Positions 6,018 through 13,764 of a stretch of 13,835 bases of DNA are shown piece by piece (positions within the stretch are counted from its first letter, which is position 1; each line of letters opens with the position of its first letter). Source of the stretch: Ruminococcus flavefaciens (GTDB taxonomy: Bacteria; Bacillota; Clostridia; Oscillospirales; Ruminococcaceae); contig DEBW01000073.1 in assembly GCA_002348905.1 (NCBI GenBank), positions 1-13,835 of the forward strand. Reading direction: 5' to 3'. The notes under the pieces were generated by a model, which saw only the letters and a program-made list of their open reading frames with translations, did no database searches and was not told the DNA's origin. The position numbers and the translations under genes were made by a program.

Positions 6018-6362
6018 ATGATTTGCGGCAACTGCGGAAGGCGTATGAAAATCGGCAAATTCAAAGTATCTGTAAACGGTGTCGGCGCTATGAGCAGTCA
6101 TACTTTCCCTGTGATCGAGTGGTATGAAGGCGATAAGCTCGTGGCTGAGACAAATACTTCACAGACTCCCGGCTTTTTCTGTCAGGACTGCGGTATAATC
6201 ACCGGAGTTTTCCTGCGTGTAAAACAGGTCGGTTTCACCAAGGACTACGATCATGACATTGATGATAATATCGACAAACTCCCCAAAAAGAGCTGTCCGG
6301 AGTGCGGTACAGAACTTGATATCGACTACCCACGCTGTCCGGAATGCGGATATATATTCTGA
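6018..6362 (+). CDS. double zinc-ribbon protein of unknown function
   Basis: 114 residues with eight cysteines in four CxxC knuckles: C3/C6 and C55/C58, then C93/C96 and C107/C110. The first two flank a beta-rich insert (7-54) and probably build one zinc ribbon. The last two form a compact C-terminal ribbon (CPECGTELDIDYPRCPECGY). An acidic linker (76-87) joins them. No catalytic motif is visible; such proteins often act as nucleic acid or protein adaptors. AGGGAG lies upstream of the ATG. Base use is like the neighbours and unlike the AT-rich gene that follows 12 nt later, with which it should be cotranscribed. I cannot name the family. Confidence 0.8.
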   Translation: MICGNCGRRMKIGKFKVSVNGVGAMSSHTFPVIEWYEGDKLVAETNTSQTPGFFCQDCGIITGVFLRVKQVGFTKDYDHDIDDNIDKLPKKSCPECGTELDIDYPRCPECGYIF

Positions 6363-6374
6363 GGAAACAAGGAA

Positions 6375-6986
6375 ATGGACGAAATTAAAAAAAGATATTA
6401 TCTTATTGACTACGAAAACGTCAATAAATCCGGATTTAACGGCATAGAAAAAATGACAGAAAATGATACTGTAGTCATTTTTTACACTAACAATGCAAAT
6501 ACTTTAACGTTTGAGTTACATTCTGCTCTTATAGCTTCAAAAGCTGATATACAGCTCATGAACGTAAAATGTGGCGGAAAAAATGCTCTTGATTTTCAAC
6601 TTGCTACATATCTGGGTTATTTGATATCAAATGAAACTTTAACTGATATCCACATAATTAGTAATGACAAGTCATTCGAGTTTTTAAAGTCATTTTGGAA
6701 AGAACGCAATATAGAAATAGAAATCAATTCGGATATTGCAGGAAATATCACAAAACTTCTGCCTGCTGTTGTAAAGGTAAAAACTGAAAGTGCGTTTGAT
6801 ATAGCCGTAAAGCCCTTAAATCTTAATAAAAACGATAAAGATAAATTGCAAAAAATTTTTAATGCTGCTTCAGGGGTAAAAGATATTCCAAAGCGCAAAC
6901 AACATATCAGTTCTGAAATATGTAAAGCGTTTGGTAATTCAAAAACTAAAAAATACTATTCTGCTTTAAAACCAATTATAAAGTAG
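6375..6986 (+). CDS. PIN/NYN-like nuclease-fold protein
   Basis: 203 residues. The N-terminal domain (about 7-130) has the signature of the PIN-like/NYN superfamily: YYLIDYENVNKSG with D12, E14 and N15, then VVIFYTNNA at 33-41, GGKNALDFQLATYLG with D73, and HIISNDKSFEFL with D98. These acidic residues are where the metal-dependent RNase site lies in the superfamily; all look intact. A linker and a basic helical C-terminal domain (about 150-203, KRKQHISSEICKAFGNSKTKK) follow. It resembles the PIN_7 group, as I remember it. An AAGGA lies very close to the ATG, within 12 nt of the zinc-ribbon stop. The gene is markedly more AT-rich than its neighbours, pointing to transfer. No terminator separates it from pyrE 25 nt downstream. 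RNA cleavage is inferred, and no partner antitoxin is evident apart from the zinc-ribbon protein. Confidence 0.75.
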   Translation: MDEIKKRYYLIDYENVNKSGFNGIEKMTENDTVVIFYTNNANTLTFELHSALIASKADIQLMNVKCGGKNALDFQLATYLGYLISNETLTDIHIISNDKSFEFLKSFWKERNIEIEINSDIAGNITKLLPAVVKVKTESAFDIAVKPLNLNKNDKDKLQKIFNAASGVKDIPKRKQHISSEICKAFGNSKTKKYYSALKPIIK

Positions 6987-7011
6987 TATAAATTTAAACG
7001 GAGGTTTAATT

Positions 7012-7662
7012 ATGACTTACAAAGAAAGTTTTATCAAATTCATGGTTGAGTGCGGAGTGCTCACATTCGGTGAATTCACACTGAAAAGCGGAAGAAAAGC
7101 TCCTTACTTCATCAACTGCGGAAACTACAAGACAGGCGCTCAGCTTGCAAAGCTCGGCGAATACTACGCTGAATGCATCCACGCTAACAATATCCCTGTA
7201 GAGACTCTCTTTGGCCCTGCTTACAAGGGTATCCCTCTTGCAGTATCTGCTGTAGTCGCTCTCAGCAACAAGTTCGGCATCGACGTTAACTACTGCTTCG
7301 ACCGCAAGGAAGCTAAAGACCACGGTGAAGGCGGTATGTTCGTTGGCAAGACTCTCGTTGACGGCGAAAAGGTCGTTATCATCGACGACGTTATGACCTC
7401 AGGCAAGGCTCTCAGAGAATCCATGCCAAAGCTCAAGGGTGCTGCTGACGTTGACGTAACTGGTATGGTAATAACCGTTGACCGTATGGAAAAAGGAACT
7501 GGCGAGCTTTCAGCTGTTCAGGAAGTTAAGCGTGATTTCGGCGTTACAGTTTACCCGATAGTTACTATGGAAGATATCATCGAAGCTATCAGAAATGACA
7601 TCGTTCCAGGCAAGGAATACCTCGATAAAATGCTCGAATACAGAGCTGCTTACGGAGTTTGA
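7012..7662 (+). CDS. pyrE: orotate phosphoribosyltransferase
   Basis: Joins orotate and PRPP to give OMP, step five of de novo pyrimidine synthesis, in the cytosol. 216 residues, the usual length. Signatures: FTLKSGRKAPYFINCGNY at 22-39, GPAYKGIPLA at 68-77, and the catalytic loop DRKEAKDHGEGG at 97-108 with K102 and H104. The PRPP-binding loop VVIIDDVMTSGKALRE at 121-136 carries D125 and D126. Start ATG 7012 has a strong GGAGG. No other pyr gene adjoins it. It appears to be the last gene of a unit with the zinc-ribbon and PIN-like genes, though a weak promoter in the AT-rich end of the PIN-like gene (TATAAA-like near 6990) cannot be excluded. No pyrimidine attenuator or PyrR site is seen. 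Confidence 0.96.
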   Translation: MTYKESFIKFMVECGVLTFGEFTLKSGRKAPYFINCGNYKTGAQLAKLGEYYAECIHANNIPVETLFGPAYKGIPLAVSAVVALSNKFGIDVNYCFDRKEAKDHGEGGMFVGKTLVDGEKVVIIDDVMTSGKALRESMPKLKGAADVDVTGMVITVDRMEKGTGELSAVQEVKRDFGVTVYPIVTMEDIIEAIRNDIVPGKEYLDKMLEYRAAYGV

Positions 7663-7674
7663 GTATAACATAAC

Positions 7675-7702
7675 AAAAAGGGCGGAATATCCGCCCTTTT
7701 TT
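7675..7702. terminator. bidirectional terminator between pyrE and the dockerin gene
   Basis: Stem AAAGGGCGG (7677-7685) / CCGCCCTTT (7691-7699) with a 5-base loop. Six T follow on the plus strand and five on the minus strand. It ends both convergent units: 12 bases after the pyrE stop and 21 bases after the dockerin gene stop. Confidence 0.92.
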
Positions 7703-7723
7703 ATTGCGTTAATATAAATATGC

Positions 7724-8653
7724 TCAGTTCTTTGCTAAAAATTCTGTAAGTGTAAGTTCACCGTCAGAAGTTGAAACATAGCCATAGTATCTGAGTATCT
7801 TTGTAGCATCGTTTGAATCGAGTATACCGTTACTGTCGATATCTCCGGCTGTAAACTGTACGTCGGTAAGACCATGCTCCTTGCCTACAGAGCTTTTTGA
7901 GTAAGCCGCAAGAGCAAGTGAAGCATCCTTTGAGTCTATTTTTCCGTCGTTGTTGATATCTCCCGGATTAGCACCTGTTACAGTAACTTTGAGCGGAGTA
8001 TATGTAGGTACAGAAACTACAGGTATACCGTCCTCTATCATCTGAACCCTGCTGGTCTGATCGTCAACATATTCACCAGGCTCAGTTATGATATATACAG
8101 TGTACTCGCCGCATGGAGTATTTCTGTCAAGTGACATATCAAAACGTACAAGCGGATAGCTGTCGGACTTTTCGCCGTATGGCTTCATCGGACTGTCATC
8201 TACTCTTACGTCAGCACGGCAGGTAAAATTAAGAGTGTTATACTCCTCAGAAGTGCTGAGCATAGTATCTATTCTTTTGTACTGGAAATTGCCGTTCTCG
8301 TCGGTTTCAGCGTAAGCAAATTCAGTGTAAGGCTCATCACCTGTTGTAGCCCATGGATCGTGGAGACGGAGAAGTTTGAGGTTCTTGTCAGCACACTTTA
8401 CCTTAGGAGCTACGCTTCGGCAGCAGAGCTTTTCATCTTCAACAAAGAGATTTGCTGAAAATTCGTATCCAGCCTTGCTGAAAACAGAACGGTCAATAGT
8501 GATATTACCGTCAGCATCAACAGTTACTCCCTCGGCTTCAATGCCTTTGAAGTATAATCTTGGTAAATATTCATCGTCAGCGTTTGCAGAAAATGAAGCT
8601 ACAGATGTGCATACAGCAGCTCCGGCAAGGATAGCAGATATTAATTTTTTCAT
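7724..8653 (-). CDS. secreted dockerin type I domain protein
   Basis: 309 residues. A signal peptide (1-25) has a KK start, a hydrophobic core and the cleavage site SANA/DD. Residues 26-225 form one beta-rich region without a recognised catalytic motif; the stretch around 168-190 (VRFDMSLDRNTPCGEYTVYI) recalls cohesin- or Ig-like strands in ruminococcal proteins. A dockerin (230-309) follows, with two Ca2+ loops: D232/N234/D236/D240/D243 and D271/D273/N275/D279/D282. Both loops are complete, so it should bind a cohesin and join a cellulosome-like or cell-surface complex. Start ATG has GAGGAGG 6 bases upstream. It lies 51 nt behind mtnN with no terminator or clear promoter between, so it may be read through from nadE-mtnN. 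It carries four cysteines in the mature part (C77, C78, C87, C145) plus C181. Confidence 0.9.
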   Translation of the reverse strand: MKKLISAILAGAAVCTSVASFSANADDEYLPRLYFKGIEAEGVTVDADGNITIDRSVFSKAGYEFSANLFVEDEKLCCRSVAPKVKCADKNLKLLRLHDPWATTGDEPYTEFAYAETDENGNFQYKRIDTMLSTSEEYNTLNFTCRADVRVDDSPMKPYGEKSDSYPLVRFDMSLDRNTPCGEYTVYIITEPGEYVDDQTSRVQMIEDGIPVVSVPTYTPLKVTVTGANPGDINNDGKIDSKDASLALAAYSKSSVGKEHGLTDVQFTAGDIDSNGILDSNDATKILRYYGYVSTSDGELTLTEFLAKN

Positions 8654-8704
8654 GGTATTCCTCCTCAGATCGTTTGTCTTTTTAATGTTTTCTTTCTTTA
8701 GATA

Positions 8705-9382
8705 TTAGAGTATTGTTGCCATTTCGAGAACTATTTCAGCTACACGTTTTGCAGCTATCTTCTCGAACTCGTCAAAGGACATAGCACCTTCATCGTCAGC
8801 ATTGTCAGAAATACAGCGTACACTTACGTAAGGCATTTTATTGAGGAAACAGCAGTGTCCTACGGCTGCGCTTTCCATGTCAACAGCCAGCGGAGAGAAT
8901 TTCTCACAGATACCGTTCTTCACCTCAGTGCTTGTGATGAACTGGTCACCTGAGACTATACGTCCACGGAAACTCTTTACGCCGTTGTCGGCACATACTT
9001 TCTCAGCAGCAGACATGAGCTTCTCGTCAGCCTTGAAGATACCGCAGTACGGCGGATAATCCTTGAGGAAATGCAGGTCGAGGTCATGAGGAAGGACTTC
9101 ATCAGATACAACGATATCGCATACCTTGATACGGTCGTCCATACCTCCGGCGATACCGGCATTGATGATACAGTCCGGCTTAAAATTGTCTGTCATGACC
9201 TGAGTGCAGATAGCTGCATTTACCTTTGCGATACCGCAGCAGGCATTGATGATGCGTTTACCCTTATATTCGTTGATATAAAAATCAAATCCCGAAATGT
9301 TTCTGACCTCAGCATCTCCGAGCATGAGTCTTATATCTTTTAATTCGGAAGGCATAGCTCCGATTATAGCTATAGTGTTCAT
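8705..9382 (-). CDS. mtnN: 5'-methylthioadenosine/S-adenosylhomocysteine nucleosidase
   Basis: Hydrolyses S-adenosylhomocysteine (and methylthioadenosine) to adenine and the thioribosyl sugar, removing the inhibitory product of methylation and feeding homocysteine recycling. 225 residues, the usual size. Signatures: IAIIGAMPSELKDI at 4-17 with acid/base E13, CGIAKVNAA at 49-57, NAGIAGG at 74-80, DMESAAVGH at 168-176 (E170 binds the ribose), and catalytic D193 in ISDNADDEG. AAAGGAG lies 5 bases before the ATG. It starts 44 nt after the nadE stop and shares its promoter. No luxS is present in the window, so nothing here says whether the product goes on to AI-2. Confidence 0.93.
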   Translation of the reverse strand: MNTIAIIGAMPSELKDIRLMLGDAEVRNISGFDFYINEYKGKRIINACCGIAKVNAAICTQVMTDNFKPDCIINAGIAGGMDDRIKVCDIVVSDEVLPHDLDLHFLKDYPPYCGIFKADEKLMSAAEKVCADNGVKSFRGRIVSGDQFITSTEVKNGICEKFSPLAVDMESAAVGHCCFLNKMPYVSVRCISDNADDEGAMSFDEFEKIAAKRVAEIVLEMATIL

Positions 9383-9426
9383 AGATTCTCCTTTATAAAT
9401 GTTAAGTAACGATATGTCAGAATGAT

Positions 9427-10176
9427 TTATTTGTTCTGTTCAAATTTTGGCATGAGCTGGAGCTTATGCAGATTGTTTCTGTGCATACGGTCTATCTTTT
9501 CTTTAAGCTCAGGCTTGTCAGAAAGGTCGGTAAGACCACGGATATATCTGTCAAGCTCAGCATAAGTAAAGCCGAGGTTCTCCTCGTCAGTCTTTCCGCA
9601 AAGACCGTCTATCGGAACTTTGTGTACAAGCTCCTCAGGAAGTCCGAGATAGTCGCCTACCTGTAACACCTCGGTAACTGTAAGGTCTGAAAGCGGAGAA
9701 AAGTCTCCGGCAGCATCGCCGTATTTAGTTGAGTATCCTACCCAGTCCTCAGAGAGGTTGCAGGTATTTACAACTCGTCCGCCTACGCAGGCAGCAACTG
9801 CATAAAGTGTAGTCATTCTGATACGTGCCGGAGTATTCACAACAGCCTGATTTGTAGGATCGATGTGTTTTTTCAGCTCGCCCATGAATGTACTTACAGT
9901 ATCTCCGATATTTATAGTATAACTCTTTATTCCGAGGGTATCAACGAGAAGACGGCTGAAAGCGATGTCAGACTGTTCGCCCTGCGGCATAAGAACGCCG
10001 ATAACCCTGTCTTTTCCGAGAGCTTTTACGCATACAGCAGCAGCTACAGAGCTGTCTTTTCCGCCTGAAATGCCGATAACAGCCTTAGTTTCAGGAGAAG
10101 CAGTATTCTCAAAGTATGCCTTCACCCAACTGACTAACTCATTTGCGGTTTTTTCTGCGTTAAATTGGTAACTCAT
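9427..10176 (-). CDS. nadE: NH3-dependent NAD+ synthetase
   Basis: Amidates nicotinic acid adenine dinucleotide to NAD+ using ATP and ammonia; cytosolic homodimer. 249 residues. Signatures: the ATP pyrophosphatase loop VIGISGGKDSSVAAAV at 33-48, LMPQGEQSD at 62-70, TPARIRMTTLYAVA at 115-128, and NTCNLSEDWVGYSTKYGD at 137-154, followed by GDFSPLSDLTVTEV. There is no glutaminase (nitrilase) domain, so this is the short ammonia-dependent form. Start ATG 10176 has CGGAGG upstream. It is the first gene of a unit with mtnN and probably the dockerin gene. Confidence 0.95.
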   Translation of the reverse strand: MSYQFNAEKTANELVSWVKAYFENTASPETKAVIGISGGKDSSVAAAVCVKALGKDRVIGVLMPQGEQSDIAFSRLLVDTLGIKSYTINIGDTVSTFMGELKKHIDPTNQAVVNTPARIRMTTLYAVAACVGGRVVNTCNLSEDWVGYSTKYGDAAGDFSPLSDLTVTEVLQVGDYLGLPEELVHKVPIDGLCGKTDEENLGFTYAELDRYIRGLTDLSDKPELKEKIDRMHRNNLHKLQLMPKFEQNK

Positions 10177-10208
10177 AACAATACCTCCGGTATAAATAAT
10201 ATGGTTAG

Positions 10209-10237
10209 ATTATACCACTATAATTATTGCTTGTCAA
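10209..10237 (-). promoter_or_regulatory. promoter of nadE-mtnN
   Basis: Minus strand TTGACA (10237-10232), 17-bp spacer, TATAAT (10214-10209): perfect consensus, so expression is probably high and constitutive. No NrtR or NiaR site is evident. Confidence 0.9.
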
Positions 10238-10274
10238 CCGTTTAACAGTCAATTTTCAGTCAATTTTCACATAA

Positions 10275-10302
10275 AATAAGGGCGGATGATACCGCCCTTA
10301 TT
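10275..10302 (-). terminator. terminator of the ABC exporter operon
   Basis: An 11-bp stem AATAAGGGCGG (10275-10285) / CCGCCCTTATT (10292-10302) with a 6-base loop. It lies 9 bases after the last permease stop (10311). The T-run on the minus strand is short and interrupted by the AT end of the stem; on the plus strand a T-run follows at 10304-10309. Confidence 0.8.
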
Positions 10303-10310
10303 ATTTTTTC

Positions 10311-11501
10311 TTAATTCTGTGCTCTGAGTTCTGAACTTCTGCTTCTTACAGCCGGCTTTGCACTGTTGTACCTTAACTTGTGTATAAGAAGAGTAATAAG
10401 TATCATTACTACTGCAAAACCGAACTCTATCAGAAGATATCCTGCAAGTTTGCTGCTGTCAAATGCTTCTTTTCCGCAGAGCATATCGTTTGCTTTGACA
10501 TACCAGAATGCCGGAAGGAATCTTGCAAATGAGAGCACTCCTGCTCCGAGCATCGACTGAGGTACGAATATTCCGCAGGTGAAGCTCATGCCAAGACTAA
10601 GCACCTGAGTTATGATATTGAGAACATTCTCAGTCGGAGTAAATGAACATATCAGCATAGCCATTGCAGTTGCAACGAGCATGAAGATAAGACTGTTGAG
10701 AACTGCCAGCCACTCTGTACCTGAGTAAATACTGCCTTTGATGAATACCGTACCGATGACCATGATAAAGAGCCATACTGCACTTACAAAAACTGCACTT
10801 CCTGCAAATACCTGCATAGTGTATGATGACGGTCTGATGCTTGAACAGTTTGTACGGAAGCGTACCTCTTTTTTATTAAGAGTAATAAGCACCGGACAAA
10901 GTGCGCTTATAACAACTGATATGAGGATGTACGGGAGATAGCTGAAGTAACCGCCTGCACTCCTGCCGAAGTCTGACTGCTTATTGAAAGATGTATAATT
11001 TACCTCTGTCTCGTCAGCAACAGCTTCGCCTGCTTTCTCAACAGCTTCAGAAAGGTCACATCCTGCTGCTGTATAAGCGTTTACCGAGCTGATATAGCTG
11101 TCGAGAAGCTGGTCTGTAAGAACTACGCTGAACCACTCATGAATGTGGTAAGAAGTGAGCAGACCGTCAGTTTCTCCGGCAGCTAATTTCTCGCTGTAAC
11201 CCTTATTGATAACGAGGACATAGTTTGTTACCTCGAAATACAGAGCTTCTGTCATAGCCTCTTTGTCTCTTTCAATGTCTACCCTTTTATGCTTGGAGTA
11301 TATCATATCTGTGAGAGCACGGCTCTCCGGAGTATTGTCATCATCAAATACTGTTATTTTCAGCCTTGTGTCTTTGAATGCCTTTTCTGTAGTGCTGTTC
11401 TTAGCCATTGGTATGGATATTGCTACGAATACTATCACAAATATCAGAGCTGTGAATATCTTTTTTCTCAGCACTTTCATGAATAACTTAAAGATCTGCA
11501 T
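10311..11501 (-). CDS. ABC-2 type permease, second of the exporter operon
   Basis: 396 residues. One membrane segment at about 14-32 is followed by a large extracytoplasmic domain (about 35-185), which reads KITVFDDDNTPESRALTDMI in its first part. Five to six further segments lie at about 188-208, 231-254, 266-286, 292-314 and 353-375. The CGIFVPQSMLGAG and FLPAFWY stretch at 309-334 is typical of the C-terminal half of ABC-2 permeases. The start has AAGGAGG 7 bases upstream, inside the end of the preceding permease gene, with which it overlaps by 14 nt; this implies coupled translation. With the other permease it should form the membrane channel of a heterodimeric exporter. The substrate is not shown; related operons export or give resistance to membrane-active compounds, or handle lipids. 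Confidence 0.88.
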   Translation of the reverse strand: MQIFKLFMKVLRKKIFTALIFVIVFVAISIPMAKNSTTEKAFKDTRLKITVFDDDNTPESRALTDMIYSKHKRVDIERDKEAMTEALYFEVTNYVLVINKGYSEKLAAGETDGLLTSYHIHEWFSVVLTDQLLDSYISSVNAYTAAGCDLSEAVEKAGEAVADETEVNYTSFNKQSDFGRSAGGYFSYLPYILISVVISALCPVLITLNKKEVRFRTNCSSIRPSSYTMQVFAGSAVFVSAVWLFIMVIGTVFIKGSIYSGTEWLAVLNSLIFMLVATAMAMLICSFTPTENVLNIITQVLSLGMSFTCGIFVPQSMLGAGVLSFARFLPAFWYVKANDMLCGKEAFDSSKLAGYLLIEFGFAVVMILITLLIHKLRYNSAKPAVRSRSSELRAQN

Positions 11502-12618
11502 ACTTTCTCCTCCTTGTAAGAATAAGTCCGAGAGTTATGAATACTGCAGAAATACCGCACATATACATAAGCTTTGTAAAGTAACGTTCATGACCTGTGT
11601 AAAGATTAAGTGAAGATATAGAATCTGCAACAAGAGCCGCCGGATTCAGGTTGTTGAATACAGGGAACTTCATAGCTATCCAGCCTTTGATATTGCCCAT
11701 CATAAGTCCGCTGAGGAAGCAGCAGAGCATTGAGCCTGTCATGCATATAGCTACCTTCATTGAATTTTTCATTCTGCCGATAGAGCCTACGAAGAATCCC
11801 ATTGATACGCCTGTGATACCGCCTAATATAGCTGCAAGGTATACGTAAGGAAGATTCTTGCCGTAGTCCGTTTTCAGCACGAAAGCTGTAAAGCTTACGC
11901 ATATTACCATACATACCGCCTGAACCAGCCAGCTTCCGATAATGCCTGCGAGCGTACTCAGAGCCTTTGGAGTCGGTGAACAGCACTTTCTTGCTCCAAG
12001 AGGAGAAAGGTTAGCCTGATTTCCGACAGCTATGTGAAGTCCGGTGATTGAACCGTACATAGCTACCATTGCTATCAGATTATACATATATTCAATATAA
12101 AAGTCTGTATTTCCCTTTGTGAGAGGTTCAGCATGATTCGGTGAAGCATCTGCCATGAGAGCCTTTGTTACTTCTCCGAGCTTTGAAGGATCAGATGCAA
12201 GGGTTTCTTTTATTATGCCTGCCTTTGTGCTGTACTGCTGTATGAAAACACGCAGTACCGACTGCTCTATACCGGTATCGGAAACTGTAAGGCTCATATC
12301 ATCTCCGGCATAGATAACGCCGGTAACATCGCCGTTTGCAAGCTTTTCAAGAGCTTTCTCCTCGTCAAGGTATTCAGCTTTGAGAAGCGGTTCATCTTCC
12401 TGTTCTATCTGTTCAATGACCGTCCGGAAGTTCGGATCATTTTCTATGCCAACTACAGCAGTCTTAATGGTGTCCATTTTTGTCTGCTTATCGTAAAGAT
12501 CTCCGAAAGCTATCTTGAAGAACGTACCGAGAATTATCGGGAATATCATGAGCCATATGATTAGTTCTTTAGCTCTTAATGAGCTTTTAAGCTCGTAGAA
12601 AAGATTGTGTAAAAACAT
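11488..12618 (-). CDS. ABC-2 type permease, first of the exporter operon
   Basis: 376 residues with the same plan as its neighbour. One membrane segment at about 20-38 is followed by an extracytoplasmic domain (about 40-180) starting near DTIKTAVVGIENDP. Further segments lie at about 183-200, 223-250, 258-282, 290-312 and 350-370. I chose ATG 12618, two bases after the ATPase stop, because AAGGAGG then lies 7 bases upstream. A TTG at 12624 is in frame and overlaps the ATPase stop, but it is only about one base from the ribosome site. The two permeases look like ancient paralogues with little identity. Regulation is by the promoter region upstream of the ATPase gene. Confidence 0.88.
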   Translation of the reverse strand: MFLHNLFYELKSSLRAKELIIWLMIFPIILGTFFKIAFGDLYDKQTKMDTIKTAVVGIENDPNFRTVIEQIEQEDEPLLKAEYLDEEKALEKLANGDVTGVIYAGDDMSLTVSDTGIEQSVLRVFIQQYSTKAGIIKETLASDPSKLGEVTKALMADASPNHAEPLTKGNTDFYIEYMYNLIAMVAMYGSITGLHIAVGNQANLSPLGARKCCSPTPKALSTLAGIIGSWLVQAVCMVICVSFTAFVLKTDYGKNLPYVYLAAILGGITGVSMGFFVGSIGRMKNSMKVAICMTGSMLCCFLSGLMMGNIKGWIAMKFPVFNNLNPAALVADSISSLNLYTGHERYFTKLMYMCGISAVFITLGLILTRRRKYADL

Positions 12619-12620
12619 AT

Positions 12621-13571
12621 TCAATCCTCCTTGTCTCTGAGAGCCTTGCCGGTTATCTCAAGGAATACGTCATTGAGCGTAGGAAGTTCTGAGTATACCC
12701 TTCCGAAGCTTACTTCCTTTTTCTGTAAAGTGTCAAGTATGCGTATGAGGTTGTGCTTTCCGCCTGAACAGCTTATCACTGCTTTTTGTCCGTCGTACTT
12801 CACATCGTATACGTGCGGCAGAGCTGAAAGTTCGTCAAGCATACTCTGAGTAAGTCCGAGAACTTCAACAGTAACAGTTTCGGTATTCTTTATCATGCGT
12901 TTCAGCTCGTCCTTAGAGCCTTCTGCGATTTTTTTGCCCTTGTCCATGATAGCTATTCTTGTACAGAGCTGCTCAACTTCCTCCATATAGTGAGAAGTGT
13001 AAATGATAGTTGCTCCGTCACGGTTCAGAGACTCTATACCTTCAAGTATCTTGTTTCTGCTCTGAGGATCAACTGCAACTGTAGGCTCGTCAAGTATTAT
13101 AAGCTTTGGCTTGTGAGCGATTCCGCAGGCTATATTAAGTCGTCTGAGCAGACCACCTGAGAGCTTTTTCGGGTAGAACTTTCTGAAATCGCCAAGTCCT
13201 ACGAAATTTATAGCATCCTCAACATACTGCTTGCGGAGCTTCTTGTCATTGATGTAAAGTCCGCAGAAGTAGTCGATATTCTCATATACTGTAAGCTCGT
13301 CAAATACTGCAACATTCTGCATGATGATGCCGATTTTTTTCTTTATGTCGTAGCTTACAGGTGTCATCTTCTTTCCGAATATCTCGATATCGCCCTTGTC
13401 GTAAGCGAGAAGTGAGAGCAGACAGTTTATCGTGGTAGTCTTGCCTGAGCCGTTTGGACCAAGCAGTCCGAAAACTTCGCCCTCTTTGATATCAAGGCTG
13501 AAATGGTCAAGAGCGAGCAGCTCTCCGTACCTTTTAACGATATTGTCGATCTTTACAACTGAATTTGCCAT
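12621..13571 (-). CDS. ABC exporter ATP-binding protein
   Basis: 316-residue ATPase that should pair with the two ABC-2 permeases. The ABC domain (about 5-225) has Walker A GLLGPNGSGKTTT at 35-47, Q-loop Q85, the variant signature LSGGLLRRLNIACG at 137-150, Walker B LIILDEP at 157-163, D-loop VDPQSR and switch histidine H194 (TSHYMEEVE). A C-terminal extension (about 230-310) is like that of the BcrA/CcmA-type drug and antibiotic exporters. The ATG has AGGGGG upstream. It is first in the operon; the permease start follows its stop by two bases. Promoter features point to an activated operon: a good -10, a poor -35 and an upstream palindrome. Confidence 0.95.
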   Translation of the reverse strand: MANSVVKIDNIVKRYGELLALDHFSLDIKEGEVFGLLGPNGSGKTTTINCLLSLLAYDKGDIEIFGKKMTPVSYDIKKKIGIIMQNVAVFDELTVYENIDYFCGLYINDKKLRKQYVEDAINFVGLGDFRKFYPKKLSGGLLRRLNIACGIAHKPKLIILDEPTVAVDPQSRNKILEGIESLNRDGATIIYTSHYMEEVEQLCTRIAIMDKGKKIAEGSKDELKRMIKNTETVTVEVLGLTQSMLDELSALPHVYDVKYDGQKAVISCSGGKHNLIRILDTLQKKEVSFGRVYSELPTLNDVFLEITGKALRDKED

Positions 13572-13625
13572 ATTAAAACCCCCTGTTATTTTTGGAATTG
13601 GTTCTGTGTTCTTATCACTGTAATC

Positions 13626-13654
13626 ATTATAGCTCAGCTGAAAGAAAAAGTGTA
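13626..13654 (-). promoter_or_regulatory. promoter of the ABC exporter operon, poor -35
   Basis: Minus strand TATAAT (13631-13626) is clear. The hexamer 17 bp upstream is TACACT (13654-13649), with only weak likeness to TTGACA; other spacings are no better. Predicted start is near 13619, about 48 nt before the ATG. A weak -35 with a palindrome upstream fits activator dependence. Confidence 0.6.
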
Positions 13655-13675
13655 GTGTCGGCTGTCAGTATTTTC

Positions 13676-13693
13676 ATATGACAAATGTCATAT
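13676..13693. promoter_or_regulatory. 18-bp palindrome, candidate activator site of the ABC exporter operon
   Basis: ATATGACA-AA-TGTCATAT: 8-bp perfect arms with a 2-bp centre. The centre (13684.5) lies about 65 bp upstream of the predicted start. This is close to the classic class-I activator position, and the promoter has a poor -35. Short inverted repeats of this form are usual for NarL/LuxR-type response regulators (family knowledge). Which regulator binds is unknown. Confidence 0.5.
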
Positions 13694-13706
13694 TGCATCA
13701 GGGCAT

Positions 13707-13732
13707 AAAAAAGAGCGGAGTAAATCCGCTCT
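13707..13732 (-). terminator. terminator of a minus-strand gene lying beyond the window
   Basis: Stem AGAGCGGA (13712-13719) / TCCGCTCT (13725-13732), 5-base loop, followed on the minus strand by six T (13712-13707, the outermost overlapping the stem). It lies upstream of the ABC operon promoter, so it would end transcription coming from beyond 13835. Confidence 0.8.
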
Positions 13733-13764
13733 CAGCCTGTTGAAAAACTCAGAATTGCTGGGGT

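Noticed and set aside
7006..7323. Minus-strand open frame opposite pyrE
   Set aside because: It is fully antisense to the conserved pyrE gene and has no family signature or start signal.
1385..9382. An AI-2 quorum-sensing module from mtnN plus the AI-2E family transporter
   Set aside because: The genes are in different operons 6 kb apart, luxS is not in the window, and most members of the AI-2E family are not shown to export AI-2.
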